Part shown: in pieces, positions 63,000-64,000 of the stretch
Layout: every line of letters starts with the position of its first letter
Position numbering within the stretch: the stretch's first letter is position 1
From: Cymbidium sinense
Taxonomy: Eukaryota; Streptophyta; Magnoliopsida; Asparagales; Orchidaceae
Assembly (NCBI GenBank): GCA_021442155.1
Contig: CM038217.1
Span: 148,429,143-148,493,142, forward strand
Length of the DNA: 64,000 nt
Direction: 5' to 3'
Program-made: the position numbers and the translations under genes
Notes under the pieces: generated by a model
Database searches by the model: none
Told to the model about the DNA's origin: nothing
The model's input: the letters and a program-made list of their open reading frames with translations, nothing else

Positions 63000-64000
63000 T
63001 AAATTCTAAATCAAATCAAATGAATTACACAAATTAAAATGGGCTAATTAAGATACATAAGGACCTTAGTTAGATTCTTTAGGAGTTAGGATGTAGAATA
63101 GGGTGAGCTCTATCTACACATGGAATTCATTCTACTCTTCATTCTTGAGAACCTAAACATCATTTTAACCAAATAAAAGTCAAATTAAAAAATGAAAAAT
63201 AAATCATTAAATCATTTAAATTGAAATCACCCAAAGGTAAGATTTAAACAAAATTCAAACTCCAAATTGAAACTTAAACTAAAGAAGCCTAGTAAAGTCT
63301 TGCCACACAAGCCTTAAGCACATACATTAGAATACTAAGTCACCATTTCTAGTGCTAAGTTAGGGCGTTGTATGTATGATGTTGTGTTTTGTTTTTGATG
63401 TAATATTTTAGACTGGATGTTAGGTGTATATTTTGTAGACTAGATGTTAGGTTGTTGTTAGCCTAATCATATTTTTTGCATGGGGTTGTGCTTAAGGGGC
63501 CGATTTAATAAAAATATAAATGTGTTTGTTGTGCAGGTAGCTTAGCCCCTAAGCATAACTCATGTTAGGACATGTGGGCTTGGTTACCCATGTGTGGGGT
63601 GCTATGTCCAAATTATTCATATAACTGCTTGGATTGTATGGTGTGTTAAGCTAATATTTATTTTGTAGGTGGGCTAGATTTACTTTTTTCTATTTTTGAT
63701 GTAATTTTTCATTATGAATTAGGATTAGTGTTATGGGGATTAGGATGAGCAGTGGCCAGAAGGCTTAGTCCCTGGGGTGCCCTGTGATGCCTTTGCAGCA
63801 AATAAAATCAAAAGGAAGAGAAGGAAGAAATGAAGAAAAGAAGACCCCATAGCATGTATTATTTTTGAATCTGGGTTATATAAGGGTAGAGCTCGGCTAC
63901 TCATTTTCTTCTCTCTTTTTGGGGTGTATGGCAGAACCCGACTGCACTGGCCTTTTATTCTTTTACAGTAGTCTATAAAATTATTTAATGTTGTGTTTAG

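Larger units (their letters stand above)
36667..64000 (+). mobile_element. Giant Tat-lineage Ty3/gypsy retrotransposon, incomplete at the right edge
   Basis: The identical start TGTTGACCTCATTTTTAGAA occurs at 36667, after foreign hAT sequence, and at 55160, after the element's own 3' UTR. This is what a 5' and a 3' LTR should show. Between them lie a hairpin leader, gag, protease, RT, RNase H, a second RNase H and integrase on the plus strand, then a satellite-bearing 3' UTR. The second RNase H after RT and the tandem repeats after integrase are known traits of the Tat lineage (which includes Ogre and Retand). The element is at least 27 kb long and runs off the window. It is non-functional. 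No primer-binding site or purine tract could be placed with confidence. Confidence 0.75.
58378..64000 (+). repeat. Terminal unit D, second part, runs off the window
   Basis: It resumes with ttgatcaccctaggatgatcaat, matching unit B reversed (34630-34660). It continues through the TTGACC block (to about 59050), a GC-richer hairpin block (59830-60080, with ATCATGTG and CACATGAT), an AT-rich block, and the end block (63290-64000), which matches 30080-29390 of unit B reversed. By comparison with B about 0.3 kb of the unit should lie beyond 64000. Confidence 0.75.

Overview
This is a plant nuclear window, strongly AT-rich and made almost entirely of transposable elements of very different ages. It carries the pol genes of plant Ty3/gypsy retrotransposons of the chromovirus and Tat lineages, a plant hAT transposase remnant, a TIR element and long (AT)n arrays. 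The species cannot be named from the sequence. I found no intact host gene, no rRNA or tRNA gene and no CRISPR. Every recognisable coding region is broken by stops and frameshifts, so this is old heterochromatin-like DNA.

Layout. 0-3 kb: minus-strand remnant of a gypsy-type 'Transposase_28'-like protein, with a ~75 bp minisatellite upstream of its start. 3.7-4.2 kb: a weak small-ORF candidate and an (AT)n array. 5765-12196: one complete Ty3/gypsy chromovirus-like insertion, with 0.56 kb LTRs, an ATTTG target-site duplication, a PBS and degenerate gag, protease, RT, RNase H, integrase and chromodomain-like tail. 13.9-14.75 kb: an ~850 bp non-coding element with ~90 bp terminal inverted repeats. 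17.2 kb: a 122 bp (AT)n array. 18.9-19.5 kb: a promoter/leader-like stretch with a telobox. 19.6-22.35 kb: a divergent ~1.18 kb tandem duplication full of small hairpins.

22.4-64 kb is dominated by one family with giant terminal units of about 6.6 kb. Two units lie tandemly on the minus strand (A, 22.4-29.1 kb; B, 29.1-35.7 kb). A 0.9 kb hAT transposase fragment follows. Then comes a plus-strand Tat-lineage element: a 5' terminal unit (C, from 36667), a 2.2 kb leader of about 25 tandem hairpins, gag-protease-RT-RNase H-second RNase H-integrase pseudogenes (43.5-52.3 kb), a 3' UTR of satellite-like ~340-450 bp monomers (to 55159), and a 3' terminal unit (D, from 55160) that runs off the window. 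D is interrupted at 56.74-58.38 kb by a block of the same 3' UTR satellite.

The most interesting signal is in the non-coding parts of this family. Both the leader array and the 3' UTR monomers are series of hairpins whose stem sequences differ from copy to copy while the two arms stay complementary. The same is true of the duplicated block at 20-22 kb, which sits where a leader would sit beside unit A. This points to a preserved RNA or DNA fold, or to a palindrome-correcting copying mechanism.
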